From the NCBI GenBank assembly GCA_021323605.1, contig JAJPKS010000219.1, positions 1 to 50,811 of the forward strand: a DNA stretch of 50,811 bases, in the 5' to 3' direction. Source of the stretch: Bacillota bacterium (lineage in GTDB: Bacteria; Chloroflexota; Dormibacteria; Dormibacterales; Dormibacteraceae). Positions 42,314-50,811 of this stretch are shown piece after piece. The notes beneath the pieces are model-generated. The model was not told the origin of the DNA, did not search any database, and was given only the letters and a program-made list of their open reading frames with translations. The position numbers were made by a program, and so were the translations under genes. The stretch's first letter is position 1. Every line of letters begins with the position of its first letter.

Positions 42314-43282
42314 TCATTCGGCCACCGCCACGCCGAGCAACGGATCACCCCGGTTGATGGCGAGGGACGTCACCAGGAACAGCACCGGACCGGTGGCGGG
42401 CGCGCGCAGCTCGCACAGGCGCTCCCCGAAGAGGTCCCGGATCTCGCCCACCGGCTGCCCCTCGGCCACCTCCTCGCCGACCGCGACCAACGGATGATAG
42501 GTGCCGGACACGTCGGCGTAGAGCCAGCTGAAGCGGCTGAACTCGCGCCGGGGACCAGGGCCCGATGGCCGTACGCCGGGCAGCATCCCCAGCCAGGCCA
42601 TCACCCCTCTGACCCCCTGCACCAGGCGCTCCACCGACTCCTGCTCGTAGACCCCCTGCTGCCCGACCTCGGCGAGCAGGGCCGGCACCCCGCGCAACGC
42701 CGCGTTGGCGTAGCCGGTGCCGGGGAGGTCGACGCCCCGGCCGGCGATCACGTACTCGATGCCGAAGGCCTCGGACAGGCCGCGGGAGACGCGGTCGACC
42801 TCCTCCCGACCGGTCAGGTGGTAGGCGGCGAAGGGGACCAGGGCTTCGATCATGTCCCCGCAGTGCAGGTCGACGTAGGCATCGCAGCCCACGATCACCT
42901 GCTCCAGCAGGAAGTACGCCACCCGCTCCGACGCGGACCCCTCGGGCGAGCCGGGGAAGGCGCGGTTCAGGTTTCGCCCGTCGATCGGGTTGACGTAGAT
43001 GCTGCGGGTGAAGAAGCCCGGCGTGTTCACCAGCGGAATCACGATCGCGGTGCCCAGGAGACGGGCCGGATCCAGCCCCCGGGCGAGGCGGGTCGCCGCC
43101 TCGATGGGCGGGTACTCGGCGGCGTGGACGCCGGCGCTCACGGCCAGGGTCGGTCCCGGCTCCCGGCCTCGAACGACGAACACGGGCACCTCCCAGGCCG
43201 GCTCCACGCCCGGGATCCGGACCATCCCCCTCGCCGTCTCTCCGGGAGCCGGGGCGAGCTGGGCGACGCCGACCCGGCTCAC
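42314..43282 (-). CDS. Succinylglutamate desuccinylase/aspartoacylase-like zinc enzyme
   Basis: The ~322-aa protein is of the AstE/AspA branch of the M14 family. Zinc ligands are H53 and E56 in SAGVHAAEYPP and the His of YVDLHCGD. IPLVNTPGFFTRSIYVNPIDGRNLNRAFPGSPEG is a typical substrate loop, and a C-terminal beta domain is seen (VGEEVAEGQPVGEI). The family cleaves N-acyl amino acids, so it may deacylate a compound imported by the same operon. The start at GTG 43282 has GGGAGGGG 7 nt upstream and lies 58 bp after the SDR stop. A 39-nt longer version is possible. Confidence 0.82.
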   Translation of the reverse strand: MSRVGVAQLAPAPGETARGMVRIPGVEPAWEVPVFVVRGREPGPTLAVSAGVHAAEYPPIEAATRLARGLDPARLLGTAIVIPLVNTPGFFTRSIYVNPIDGRNLNRAFPGSPEGSASERVAYFLLEQVIVGCDAYVDLHCGDMIEALVPFAAYHLTGREEVDRVSRGLSEAFGIEYVIAGRGVDLPGTGYANAALRGVPALLAEVGQQGVYEQESVERLVQGVRGVMAWLGMLPGVRPSGPGPRREFSRFSWLYADVSGTYHPLVAVGEEVAEGQPVGEIRDLFGERLCELRAPATGPVLFLVTSLAINRGDPLLGVAVAE

Positions 43283-43340
43283 CGGCGTCCCCTCCCGGGG
43301 ACGGGCCGCCGGCCCGACCACGGCCCGGAGGTGGACCCGC

Positions 43341-44129
43341 TCATCCCATCCACGCCCCTCCGTCGACGCTGAGCGTCTGGCCCGTGCACCACCGGGCGTG
43401 GTCGGAGGCGAAGAAGAGCACCGCCGAGGCGATGTCCTCGGGCGTGCCCAGGCGACCCAGCGGGATGCGCTCCAGCAGCGCCGCCTGCCCCGCCGGCCCG
43501 TACGACTCCCACTGCCGCCGCGTGCTCGGGTTGCTCAGCACGAAGCCGGGGGCCACGCTGTTGACCGTGATCTGCCACGGACCGAGCTCCCGGGCGAGCT
43601 GCCGGGTGAGCCCGATCTGGCCGGCCTTGGCGCCGGCGTAGGCCTGGATGCCGGTGAGGCTGGTGCTCCGTCCCGCGCCCGAGGAGACGTTGACGATGCG
43701 GCCGTACCGGCGCTCCTTCATGATCGGCGCGACCGCCCGGCAGCAGTGAAAGGTGCCGGTGAGGTTCACCGCCACGATGGCGCCCCACTCCTCGGCGGTC
43801 ACCTGTTCGATCGGCTTGCCCACCTGGCCGAGCACGCCCCCGGCCACGTTGACCAGGATGTCGACGGCGCCTTCTGCGGCGACCATCTCCTCCACCACGG
43901 TTCGCACCTGGTCTTCGCGGGTGACGTCGAGCCGCCGGGACCGGCAGCGCCCTCCCAGGCGCTGGCACGCCTCCGCGGTCGCCGCCGCCTCATCCGCGAG
44001 CACGTCGACGGCCCAGACCGACGCCCCCCGCCGGACCAGCTCGACGCAGATCGAACGGCCGATGCCGTGGGCGGCGCCGGTCACCAGCGCCGCCCGCCCC
44101 TCGAAGCCGCAGCCGGACCTACAGCTCAT
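43341..44129 (-). CDS. Short-chain dehydrogenase/reductase
   Basis: The 262-aa classical SDR has GxxxGIG as VTGAAHGIGRS, LDVT, NVAGG, VNVSSGAG (catalytic Ser), QAYAGAKAG (YxxxK) and the C-terminal motif PEDIASAVLFFASDHARWCTGQTLSVDGG. It oxidises an alcohol or reduces a ketone with NAD(P), with the cofactor preference not clear. The ATG at 44129 overlaps the creatininase stop by 11 bp, and GGAGGAG lies about 12 nt upstream. Its place in the operon suggests that it works on a product of the amide hydrolases. Confidence 0.9.
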   Translation of the reverse strand: MSCRSGCGFEGRAALVTGAAHGIGRSICVELVRRGASVWAVDVLADEAAATAEACQRLGGRCRSRRLDVTREDQVRTVVEEMVAAEGAVDILVNVAGGVLGQVGKPIEQVTAEEWGAIVAVNLTGTFHCCRAVAPIMKERRYGRIVNVSSGAGRSTSLTGIQAYAGAKAGQIGLTRQLARELGPWQITVNSVAPGFVLSNPSTRRQWESYGPAGQAALLERIPLGRLGTPEDIASAVLFFASDHARWCTGQTLSVDGGAWMG

Positions 44130-44814
44130 CGATCCGCCGTCGCGTCTCCTCCACCGCCACCTTCCACAGACGGGCCATCTCCTCATCGGACTTCCGGTAG
44201 GCCCCTCCGTAGCAGCCGTCGCCCAGCTCCTCCCGGATCGCCCGGGGCGGCAGGGTGCGCAGTCGGTCGACGTCGGCCACCGGCTTTCCGCCCTCGGGGG
44301 TCTCGGCCACGCGGTTCCAGGGGAAGTTCTCGAACCAGGAGGCGTGCGAGGCCACGGGGTCGATGGCCTGCGCCGCCCGCCAGGTCTCGGGTGCGCTCCA
44401 CCAGTCGTGCACCACCACTCTGACCTGGGGGTGATCGGCCATCCATTCCGCTGCCAGCGAGGCGACGGGGCGGTTGCCGCCGTGCCCGTTGACCAGCAGC
44501 AGGCGCCGGAAGCCGTGTCCGGCGAGGGAGTCCAGGATGTCGCGCACGAGGGCGAGGTAGGTCGAGGTCCGGAGGCTCACGCTGCCCGGATAGGCGAGCG
44601 TGTACGGGGTGATGCCGTAGGCCACGACCGGGAAGACGACCACCCCGAGCGGCTCGGCCGCCTCGACCGCGACGCGCTCGGCGAGCAGCGCGTCGGTGGC
44701 CAGGCTGAGGTAGGCGTGCTGCTCGACGCTGCCCAGCGGGACGACGGCCCGGTCGTCGCGGGCCAGGTAGTCGGCGACCTGCATCCAGTTCAGGTCAGCG
44801 ATCCTCAACGGCAC
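44119..44814 (-). CDS. Creatininase-family amide hydrolase
   Basis: The ~231-aa protein has the metal-binding pattern of the creatininase family: VPLGSVEQHAYLSLATD (E31, H33, D41 from the GTG at 44814), VNGHGGN (H111) and a later ASHASWFE. Members open cyclic amides (creatinine), deformylate purine- or pyrimidine-derived products, or act as peptidases (MftE). The usual Gly after EQH is replaced by Ala (EQHAY), a minor oddity. The start is uncertain; the GTG at 44853 is also open. It overlaps the regulator's end, so it is the second gene of the operon. Confidence 0.85.
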   Translation of the reverse strand: MPLRIADLNWMQVADYLARDDRAVVPLGSVEQHAYLSLATDALLAERVAVEAAEPLGVVVFPVVAYGITPYTLAYPGSVSLRTSTYLALVRDILDSLAGHGFRRLLLVNGHGGNRPVASLAAEWMADHPQVRVVVHDWWSAPETWRAAQAIDPVASHASWFENFPWNRVAETPEGGKPVADVDRLRTLPPRAIREELGDGCYGGAYRKSDEEMARLWKVAVEETRRRIDEL

Positions 44815-45757
44815 CCCCTCGATCGGCCGCCTCGCCGGGCCGGGCGGTGTCACCGATCGTGACCCGGCCCGCCTCGTACACCTCGTCGAGCGCCTGCGAG
44901 AGGGCGTACGCCCGGCGCGAGGTCAGCCCGGTGACGGCCGTGACCAGGGCGTTGACCACCGTGATCGGGGCCGCCAGCGAGTTGTTGATGGTGGCGGCGT
45001 CGGTGGGCGCCAGGAGGGTGAAGCGGGCCAGCCGGGCCAGGGGCGAGGCGTGGCTGTCGGTGATGGCGATGGAGCGGCGGGTGCGCCCGGTCGCGGCCCT
45101 GAAGAGGTGGACGGTGGATCCGACGTACCGCCAGAACCCGATGGCCACGACCGACGAGGCGGGACCCAGCGTGGCGACGTCGGCCGCGGCCAGCACCGGG
45201 TCGGAACGGGCCCGGCCGGGGACGCCGGCCAGCTCGAGCAGATGAGCGAGCACCGTGGCCACGGGGGCGGACATGCCGGCCGCCAGCACCACCACCCGGT
45301 CGCTCGACGCGATCGCCCTCGCCGCCCGTCGCACCAGGTCCTCGCCGTTCATGGCCGCGGCCGCCTGGATGTTGCGGAGGTCCTGGCTCACCGTGCTCTC
45401 GACCGAACCGGCGCGCGGATCTCCGCCGGGCTCGAGCAGACGGCGCCGCAGCTTCTCGGTCGCGGTGAGCATGTGGGGCAGGTCGGAGCGGATCGCCTCC
45501 TTGAGCTCGGAGTAGCCGGCGTACCCGAGCGCCCGGCTGAAGCGCACGACCGTGGCCGGGTCCACGCCCAGCTGCGCACCGAGGTCGGCGGCGGTCGCGA
45601 CGGCGACCGTGAACGGCTCGTCGAGGATCGCCCGGGCCAGCCGCATCCGTTTCGGGGAAAGGCTCGGAAGCGCCGCGTGAAGCCGCCGGCGCAGCTCTCC
45701 CTCCTCCAGACCGGTGGTGCCGGAGCCCTTCGTCCGTCGCTGGTTCGCCCTCGTCAC
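44795..45757 (-). CDS. RpiR-family transcriptional regulator with SIS domain
   Basis: The ~320-aa protein has an N-terminal HTH_6 domain (LSPKRMRLARAILDEPFTVAVATAADLGAQLGVDPATVVRF, residues about 29-75) and a C-terminal SIS sugar-phosphate-binding domain (SDRVVVLAAGMSAPVATVLAHLLELAG, VVAIGFWRYVGSTVHLFR, SIAITDSHASPLA). The GTG at 45757 has GGGAAGGGG upstream. It heads the operon that runs to the dipeptide-type permeases and probably controls it from the promoter at 45862-45890. The effector need not be a sugar phosphate here. In the long ORF the first ~190 codons are unconserved and were excluded. Confidence 0.88.
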   Translation of the reverse strand: MTRANQRRTKGSGTTGLEEGELRRRLHAALPSLSPKRMRLARAILDEPFTVAVATAADLGAQLGVDPATVVRFSRALGYAGYSELKEAIRSDLPHMLTATEKLRRRLLEPGGDPRAGSVESTVSQDLRNIQAAAAMNGEDLVRRAARAIASSDRVVVLAAGMSAPVATVLAHLLELAGVPGRARSDPVLAAADVATLGPASSVVAIGFWRYVGSTVHLFRAATGRTRRSIAITDSHASPLARLARFTLLAPTDAATINNSLAAPITVVNALVTAVTGLTSRRAYALSQALDEVYEAGRVTIGDTARPGEAADRGGAVEDR

Positions 45758-45854
45758 TGGAGCCCCTTCCCGCCTCACGTTGCCCGCCGGGAGGGGACGA
45801 AACCGGCGTCGCGACGGCTCGCCTCTCCGTGCTCGCACCCCGGAAGCGGAGCTG

Positions 45855-45890
45855 GCATCACATCTTATTGCGGACGACATCGTGATGCAA
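45855..45890 (-). promoter_or_regulatory. Promoter of the rpiR operon flanked by a 7-bp inverted repeat
   Basis: On the minus strand TTGCAT (45890-45885) and TAAGAT (45867-45862) are 17 nt apart. GCATCAC (45855-45861) and GTGATGC (45882-45888) are perfect inverted repeats 20 nt apart, one beside the -10 and the other overlapping the -35. I read it as the operator of the RpiR protein. A leader of about 100 nt precedes the GTG. Confidence 0.6.
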
Positions 45891-45975
45891 CGGTCGATGA
45901 CATAGGGCCCACCTGCCGGCGCCCGGGCGCCGCCGGCGGGCCGCGCCCACCCCGATCCCCGGCCGACGAGCCCGA

Positions 45976-46653
45976 TCAGGGACTTCGGTCGTCCCGGTGG
46001 GCGACGCCGACCAGGTGGGGGCGCAGCACCGGGATCGGGATGCGCTCCTCCAGGAACTCGTCCGCGGACTCGAACCGGAAGCCGGCTGCCTCGACCGCCG
46101 CCCGGGTGTCCCGGTTCAGGTGGCAGCCGCCCCCGATCCGTCTCCAGAGCGGGGTGAGCCGGTCCTGCCAGCCGGCCAGGCGGGGATCGGCCGCCCGGAC
46201 ATGTTCGAGGACCAGGAGCCGGCCGCCCTGGCGCAGCACCCGGCGCGCCTCTCCCAGTGCCGTCGCCGGGTCCCCGATCGTGCACAGCGACAGCGTGAAG
46301 ACCACGGCGTCGAAGCTCCGGTCCGGGAACGGCAGCCACTCCGCCCGTCCTCGCACCAGCTGCGCCTCCACCCCCAGCTCCCGCGCCCGACGCCGGGCGC
46401 GGGCCAGCATCCCCGGCGAGGGATCGAGCAGCACCAGCCGGGCGACCTGTCCCGGGGCGAGATGGGGCAGGTTGGCCCCCGTGCCACCTCCGACGTCCAG
46501 CACCTCGCCCCGGGCGACGCCGAGCAACCGGCGGCGCCGCTCCCCGAACAGCCGCCGCTCCATCCCGCCGGTGCCGAGATCGTAGGCGGCCGCGATCAGC
46601 CCGCTCAGCCGGGAGGAACGGAGGAGGCGAGGAGCCGGCCGCGGCCCGGTCAC
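45976..46653 (-). CDS. Class I SAM-dependent methyltransferase
   Basis: The ~225-aa protein is a Rossmann-fold methyltransferase (Methyltransf_11 type): motif I VLDVGGGTGANL, motif II LLDPSPGML, motif III/IV with FPDRSFDAVVFTLSLCTI, and VLRQGGRLLVLEHV. The C-terminal WQDRLTPLWRRIGGGCHLNRD and a Phe-rich end resemble small-molecule or quinone-type methyltransferases (UbiE-like branch). The substrate is unknown. The start is uncertain: GTG at 46653 or a longer version from 46752. It diverges from the secretion-like operon. Confidence 0.85.
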   Translation of the reverse strand: MTGPRPAPRLLRSSRLSGLIAAAYDLGTGGMERRLFGERRRRLLGVARGEVLDVGGGTGANLPHLAPGQVARLVLLDPSPGMLARARRRARELGVEAQLVRGRAEWLPFPDRSFDAVVFTLSLCTIGDPATALGEARRVLRQGGRLLVLEHVRAADPRLAGWQDRLTPLWRRIGGGCHLNRDTRAAVEAAGFRFESADEFLEERIPIPVLRPHLVGVAHRDDRSP

Positions 46654-46837
46654 GCCGACACCCGGCGGCAACGCCGGCCCCGGCCCCGCGGCTCCCGGCC
46701 GCCCGGCGCCGTGGACGTCATCGCACCAGTTTGCCGCCCCCCCGCGCTGCACGGCAACGAGGCGTGGCCGTCCCCGAGCCGGCCCTCGTCCCGCCCCGCG
46801 GTTAACCGCCGCCGTTTCCGGCTCGCCCCTCCCGACC

Positions 46838-46843
46838 TAGTCT
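46838..46843 (+). promoter_or_regulatory. Possible -10 box of the four-gene secretion-like operon
   Basis: TAGTCT lies 39 nt before the ATG at 46883; a weak TTTCCG is 17 nt upstream. A strong AGGAGG Shine-Dalgarno sequence precedes the ATG, so this unit is leadered. Confidence 0.35.
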
Positions 46844-46882
46844 GACCGCGCCCGCCCACCACAGCCCAGGAGGTTCGCCCCT

Positions 46883-47131
46883 ATGCCGCCGGACACGATC
46901 CAGCCGATCCAGGAGGTTCTCAACCGCTGGATCCTCGCCGGCCAGGCCCTGGTCGGCTCGATCGGGGCCCTGGCCTTCGTCTTCGCCTTCCTCTGGCGCA
47001 TGACCGCCGTGGAGCCGAAATCCGTGCTCCAGGCCCGCCAGTGGATCCAGCGGATCGTGATCGGCACGGTCGGCGTCGAGATGGCGGGAACGCTGGTGCA
47101 CGTCCTCACCAGCTCCGTCCCCGCGCACTGA
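46883..47131 (+). CDS. Small VirB2/TrbC-like membrane protein
   Basis: The 82-aa protein has two hydrophobic segments (about 16-38 and 55-78) joined by a charged loop (RMTAVEPKSVLQARQW). This is the layout of VirB2/TrbC pilins and related T4SS components of Gram-positive elements, though without a cleavable signal. AGGAGG stands 9 nt before the ATG. The next gene begins 1 nt after its stop. The assignment rests on size, topology and neighbours rather than on a strong sequence match. Confidence 0.55.
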   Translation: MPPDTIQPIQEVLNRWILAGQALVGSIGALAFVFAFLWRMTAVEPKSVLQARQWIQRIVIGTVGVEMAGTLVHVLTSSVPAH

Positions 47132-47132
47132 C

Positions 47133-47996
47133 GTGACGGCGCTGCTCCAGGCGCTCCTGCACGGCGGCCTGCTCGACCTCGGCCTGGGACTGTTCTGGTT
47201 CGTGGCCCACAGTGTCTCCCCGGTGCTGCAGGCGTTGCGTGACTTCATGTTCGACACCGTCAACCCAGTGACACCGCCGGCGCCGTTCATCACCGTGGCC
47301 GCCATCCAGCGCTTCACCCCGCTCGTGCAGGCGGCCGCCGACTCCGCCCTGACGCTGGTCGTGATCTGGGCGGGCTACAGCATCATGTGGGGACGCGCCA
47401 CCGTCCGCTCCCAGTACGTGGTGCGGGTGATGCTGCCGCGCCTGTTCCTGGCCGCGGTGTTGATCAACTTCTCGCTGCCGCTGATCCAGGCGACGGTCGA
47501 CGCCAGCAACGCGCTCTGCGAGGCCGTGGCGCTGGCCACCGGGCGCCAGGTCCTGACGGACGCCAGCATCTTCGTGCGCGACGTGGCCACGCCCGGGCTG
47601 CAGGCCCTCACCATGCTGGTCCTCTTCGCCGCCTACGTCGTGCTCGCGTTCGCCTACGTCGTGCGCTTCACCCTGCTGGTGGTGCTGACCATTCTCTCCC
47701 CCGCCGCGGCCCTGCTCTTCGTGCTTCCGGAGACCCGCCACTTCGCGCACGAGTGGGGTTCCCTGTTCCTGTCGGCGCTGCTCATGCAGCCCCTCCAGCT
47801 CCTGGTCCTGGCCATCGGCTTCGGCCTGGACGGCTCCTCGCCGCTTCCGACTCAGCACGCATTCGCGCTGGCCTCCGTCTTCATTGCCTTCAGGGTGCCC
47901 GGAGCCCTGCACGCCAGCTCCGCCGTGGGCTCGCGATCCTTCGGGTTCGTCCGACGTCACCTCAAACAGGTCATCAAGAAGGTGCGCAAAGCGTGA
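47133..47996 (+). CDS. VirB6/TrbL-like multi-spanning membrane protein
   Basis: The 287-aa protein has at least five to six membrane helices. They start at about 14-34 and include a central AADSALTLVVIWAGYSIMWG segment, LRLFLAAVLINFSLPLIQATVDASNAL-like helices, LQALTMLVLFAAYVVLAFAYVV, FTLLVVLTILSPAAALLFVLPE and SALLMQPLQLLVLAIGFGL. The 'RFTLLVVLTILSPAAALLFVLPETR' core with an Arg-flanked cytoplasmic region is typical of TrbL/VirB6 channel proteins. A basic C-terminus follows. It begins with GTG 1 nt after the preceding stop and overlaps the peptidase gene by 4 bp. Confidence 0.65.
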   Translation: MTALLQALLHGGLLDLGLGLFWFVAHSVSPVLQALRDFMFDTVNPVTPPAPFITVAAIQRFTPLVQAAADSALTLVVIWAGYSIMWGRATVRSQYVVRVMLPRLFLAAVLINFSLPLIQATVDASNALCEAVALATGRQVLTDASIFVRDVATPGLQALTMLVLFAAYVVLAFAYVVRFTLLVVLTILSPAAALLFVLPETRHFAHEWGSLFLSALLMQPLQLLVLAIGFGLDGSSPLPTQHAFALASVFIAFRVPGALHASSAVGSRSFGFVRRHLKQVIKKVRKA

Positions 47997-48535
47997 TCCC
48001 CTCCGACCTCCTGGCCGTCGTCGTCGTCCTCGGGCTGATGGCCCTTTGTGGAGCGGTCGCCTCGGGCGAGGGCCGGCCGCCCACGCCGCCGTCGACCGTC
48101 CTCGTCTCGCCCGGACGGCTCTCCTGGCCCCTCGCCCGCTGGACCCTGACCCAGGGTTACGGCTGCACCTCGTTCGCCTCTGAGCCAGTGGCCACGTGGT
48201 GCCCGACCGGCCACGTCCACACCGGACTCGACCTCGCCGCGCCGTCGGGAACCCCGGTGCTGGCGGCCGGAGCCGGGGTGGCGCAGGTGATCGACAGCCC
48301 GACCGGGTACGGACTCCACGTGGTCATCGACCACGGCGGCGGCGTGTCGACGCTCTACGGGCACCTGATGGAGGCGGCGGTCCGGTCCGGACAACCCGTG
48401 CGACGCGGCCAGACGATCGGATGGGTGGGCAGCACCGGGATGTCGACCGGACCTCACCTCCACTTCGAGGTCCGGCGGGACGGCCGGCCAGTCGATCCGC
48501 GTTCGTGGTTGCCGGCGTCGCCGGCCGCACGCTGA
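47993..48535 (+). CDS. M23-family (LytM) peptidase
   Basis: The 180-aa protein has an N-terminal hydrophobic segment (5-24) and an extracytoplasmic M23 domain. The zinc ligands are H76 and D80 (HTGLDLAAPSGTPV) and H158 in PHLHFEV, with H156 as base. Two Cys (C58, C70) could form a disulfide. It would cleave peptidoglycan cross-links, the usual job of a lytic enzyme in conjugation or secretion systems. The GTG overlaps the VirB6-like stop as GTGA; the longer frame upstream is a shadow of that gene. Confidence 0.88.
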   Translation: MIPSDLLAVVVVLGLMALCGAVASGEGRPPTPPSTVLVSPGRLSWPLARWTLTQGYGCTSFASEPVATWCPTGHVHTGLDLAAPSGTPVLAAGAGVAQVIDSPTGYGLHVVIDHGGGVSTLYGHLMEAAVRSGQPVRRGQTIGWVGSTGMSTGPHLHFEVRRDGRPVDPRSWLPASPAAR

Positions 48536-48559
48536 CCCGTGTTCGTGCAGGAGAGCTCG

Positions 48560-48922
48560 ATGGTCAACAAGGTGATCCTCATCGGACGTCTCACCGCCGA
48601 CCCCGACGTTCGGGCCACGCCGGCCGGCACGCACGTGGCCAGCCTGCGCCTGGCCACCCGTCGGATGCGACCGGACGGCGCCGGCGGACGGCACGAGGAG
48701 GTCGAGTTCCACGATCTCGTCGTCTTCGGGCGCCAGGCGGAGATCGCCGCCAGCTACCTGCGCAAGGGGCGGCTCCTCTACGCCGACGGCCGGCTCCACA
48801 CGCGCACCTGGCAGGGAGCCGACGGCCAGCATCACCGGCGCACCGAGGTGGTGGTCGAGCGCTTCCAGATGCTGGGGCCGCGGCGGCCGGAGGAGGACGG
48901 GGAACCGACGACGGGGTCGTGA
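48560..48922 (+). CDS. ssb: Single-stranded DNA-binding protein (SSB)
   Basis: The ~120-aa protein is one OB fold: VNKVILIGRLTADPDVRATPAGTHVASLRLATRR, EFHDLVVFGRQAEIAASYLRKGRLLYADGRL and TEVVVERFQMLG. It ends soon after the fold (EEDGEPTTGS) with no acidic DDDIPF-type tail, so it may not recruit the usual partners and could be a second, specialised SSB. The ATG at 48560 has AGGAGAG upstream; an in-frame codon at 48539 is less likely. It is the last gene of the T4SS-like unit, 24 bp after the peptidase stop. Confidence 0.88.
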   Translation: MVNKVILIGRLTADPDVRATPAGTHVASLRLATRRMRPDGAGGRHEEVEFHDLVVFGRQAEIAASYLRKGRLLYADGRLHTRTWQGADGQHHRRTEVVVERFQMLGPRRPEEDGEPTTGS

Positions 48923-49046
48923 CCTCTCCCTCCACACCGGCCCGACCCCAGCGGTGACGGACGGCGCTCCGGGCGCGTTCAGGACCGGATGCCGGCCGTG
49001 TTCGGACGGGGAAGCTCATCCGGCCCCGAACCGCAGCGTCGGGCGC

Positions 49047-49328
49047 CTACTCGGCGCGCAGGCCGTACTGCCGGGCCTTCTCGATCGTGGTCGGATCCGC
49101 GGCCAGGCGCAACGCGTTGGCGTTCCGCTGCTGGGCCAGGGCCTCCTGGTGGAAGAAGTAGCTCGGGATCGCCCCTGCCACCACCCCTACCAGGGCTCCG
49201 ATCCCTCCCCAGATCTTCAGCCCTCCGTCCACCCCGTCGTGGAACACGACCGCGACGAGGATGGCGCCCACCACGACCAGGAACGCCACGGCAACTACCA
49301 CTGCAGGCCACTGATTCTGACTGCTCAT
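49047..49328 (-). CDS. Small membrane protein with basic C-terminus (93 aa)
   Basis: The 93-aa product has two hydrophobic segments (about 7-29 and 40-58) separated by a HDGVDGGLK loop, then a helical, polar tail (HQEALAQQRNANALRLAADP). The ATG at 49328 has GGGAGG 7 nt upstream. A TACGAT box (minus strand, 49365-49370) lies about 37 nt before it. The function is unknown. It is convergent to ssb and downstream of groEL on the same strand. Confidence 0.55.
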   Translation of the reverse strand: MSSQNQWPAVVVAVAFLVVVGAILVAVVFHDGVDGGLKIWGGIGALVGVVAGAIPSYFFHQEALAQQRNANALRLAADPTTIEKARQYGLRAE

Positions 49329-49710
49329 CGCCTTACCTCCCACCGGCATGAGGCCGGCGCGCTCATCGTAGGGACCTGGTCCCGATCCTGGTGCCCAGCT
49401 CGCCGGCGGCGGGTCGGGCGCTGACGCCGCCCGGGATCAGGCTCAGAGCACCTCGAGGCAGAAGAGGTCGAGGGCCGCCGGACAACGGCCCATCGCCCCG
49501 AGCCTCGGCGCCTCCACGGTCAGCCTACAGGTAGGTGGCGGCACCGGCCGCCCGGCCCCATCCGCCCCGGCCGTGTCCGCCGGGGCCGCGGGCAACCGCC
49601 CCTCCGGCACCCCCGCCAGTGGAGGCACGAACACGTCCACCCCTCGACGGAGCGGGACCGGGAGGGGGTCCCGGAGGCTCCCCTCCCGGTCCCTCAATCG
49701 AGGACTGACC
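49329..49710. other. Intergenic stretch between a small membrane gene and groEL
   Basis: An 84-codon frame at 49443-49697 (minus) starts with TTG and codes for a Pro-rich, Cys-poor product without Shine-Dalgarno or family; I do not call it. A direct repeat CTCAATCG occurs at 49691-49698 and 49709-49716, spanning the groEL end. The only regulatory hint is the TACGAT box noted for the small membrane gene. Confidence 0.4.

Positions 49711-50811
<1,101 letters not shown>

Noticed and set aside
39416..43372. Plus-strand open frame of 1318 codons opposite the dipeptide-type operon
   Set aside because: No family-like segment, His/Gly/Arg-rich composition typical of an antisense frame in a GC-rich genome; the minus-strand genes are clearly real.
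49443..49697. 84-codon frame on the minus strand after groEL
   Set aside because: TTG start, no Shine-Dalgarno sequence, low-complexity Pro-rich product and no family I can recognise.

Overview
The window is about 51 kb of very GC-rich bacterial chromosome with short gaps, many 4-bp gene overlaps and no RNA gene, insertion sequence or CRISPR array that I can see. The gene content (a coenzyme F420 operon with an F420-dependent glucose-6-phosphate dehydrogenase, UPF0182, an archaeal-type class I aldolase, ispH, a GroEL without a GGM tail) and the many apparently leaderless genes suggest a high-GC Terrabacteria lineage. An actinobacterium or a Chloroflexota/Dormibacterota-like organism fits best. 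This placement is inference and could be tested with groEL (cut by the right edge) or ispH.

Layout. 0.1-9.8 kb: housekeeping and metabolism (UPF0182 membrane protein, a PD-(D/E)XK-like domain fused to a hypoxanthine phosphoribosyltransferase, thiolase, GGDEF protein, 3-methyladenine DNA glycosylase, aldolase, an RNase Z-like hydrolase, three small proteins). 9.8-16.2 kb: a TIM-barrel glycosidase-like protein, conserved hypotheticals, a GCS2-type glutamate-cysteine ligase, then an EVE-domain protein beside a UPF1-like helicase whose catalytic motifs are largely eroded. 16.3-18.9 kb: an F420 operon (small membrane protein, fgd, cofC, cofE). 19.1-25.6 kb: biotin ligase, alpha/beta hydrolase, sirtuin, HtpX protease, NUDIX hydrolase, a MaoC protein with a long disordered tail, ispH. 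25.6-30.6 kb: an overlapping five-gene operon (holB, hisC, HD, HAD, LmbE) and two small membrane proteins.

30.9-45.8 kb is an accessory catabolic region. It holds a PuuE-like polysaccharide deacetylase, a ribose-type ABC importer with a GntR regulator, a frameshifted SDR pseudogene, a DUF3891 protein, and a seven-gene operon (rpiR, creatininase, SDR, desuccinylase-like, oligopeptide-type binding protein and two permeases) that lacks its ATPases. Palindromes overlap the promoters of these units. 46.0-50.8 kb: a methyltransferase, a compact four-gene unit (VirB2-like, VirB6/TrbL-like, M23 peptidase, SSB) that looks like an orphan type IV secretion-type channel, a small membrane protein, and groEL.

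Across the window about ten transcription units start with a TANNNT box 5-10 nt before the start codon and no Shine-Dalgarno sequence, while internal operon genes usually carry one. I used this pattern to choose several start codons.
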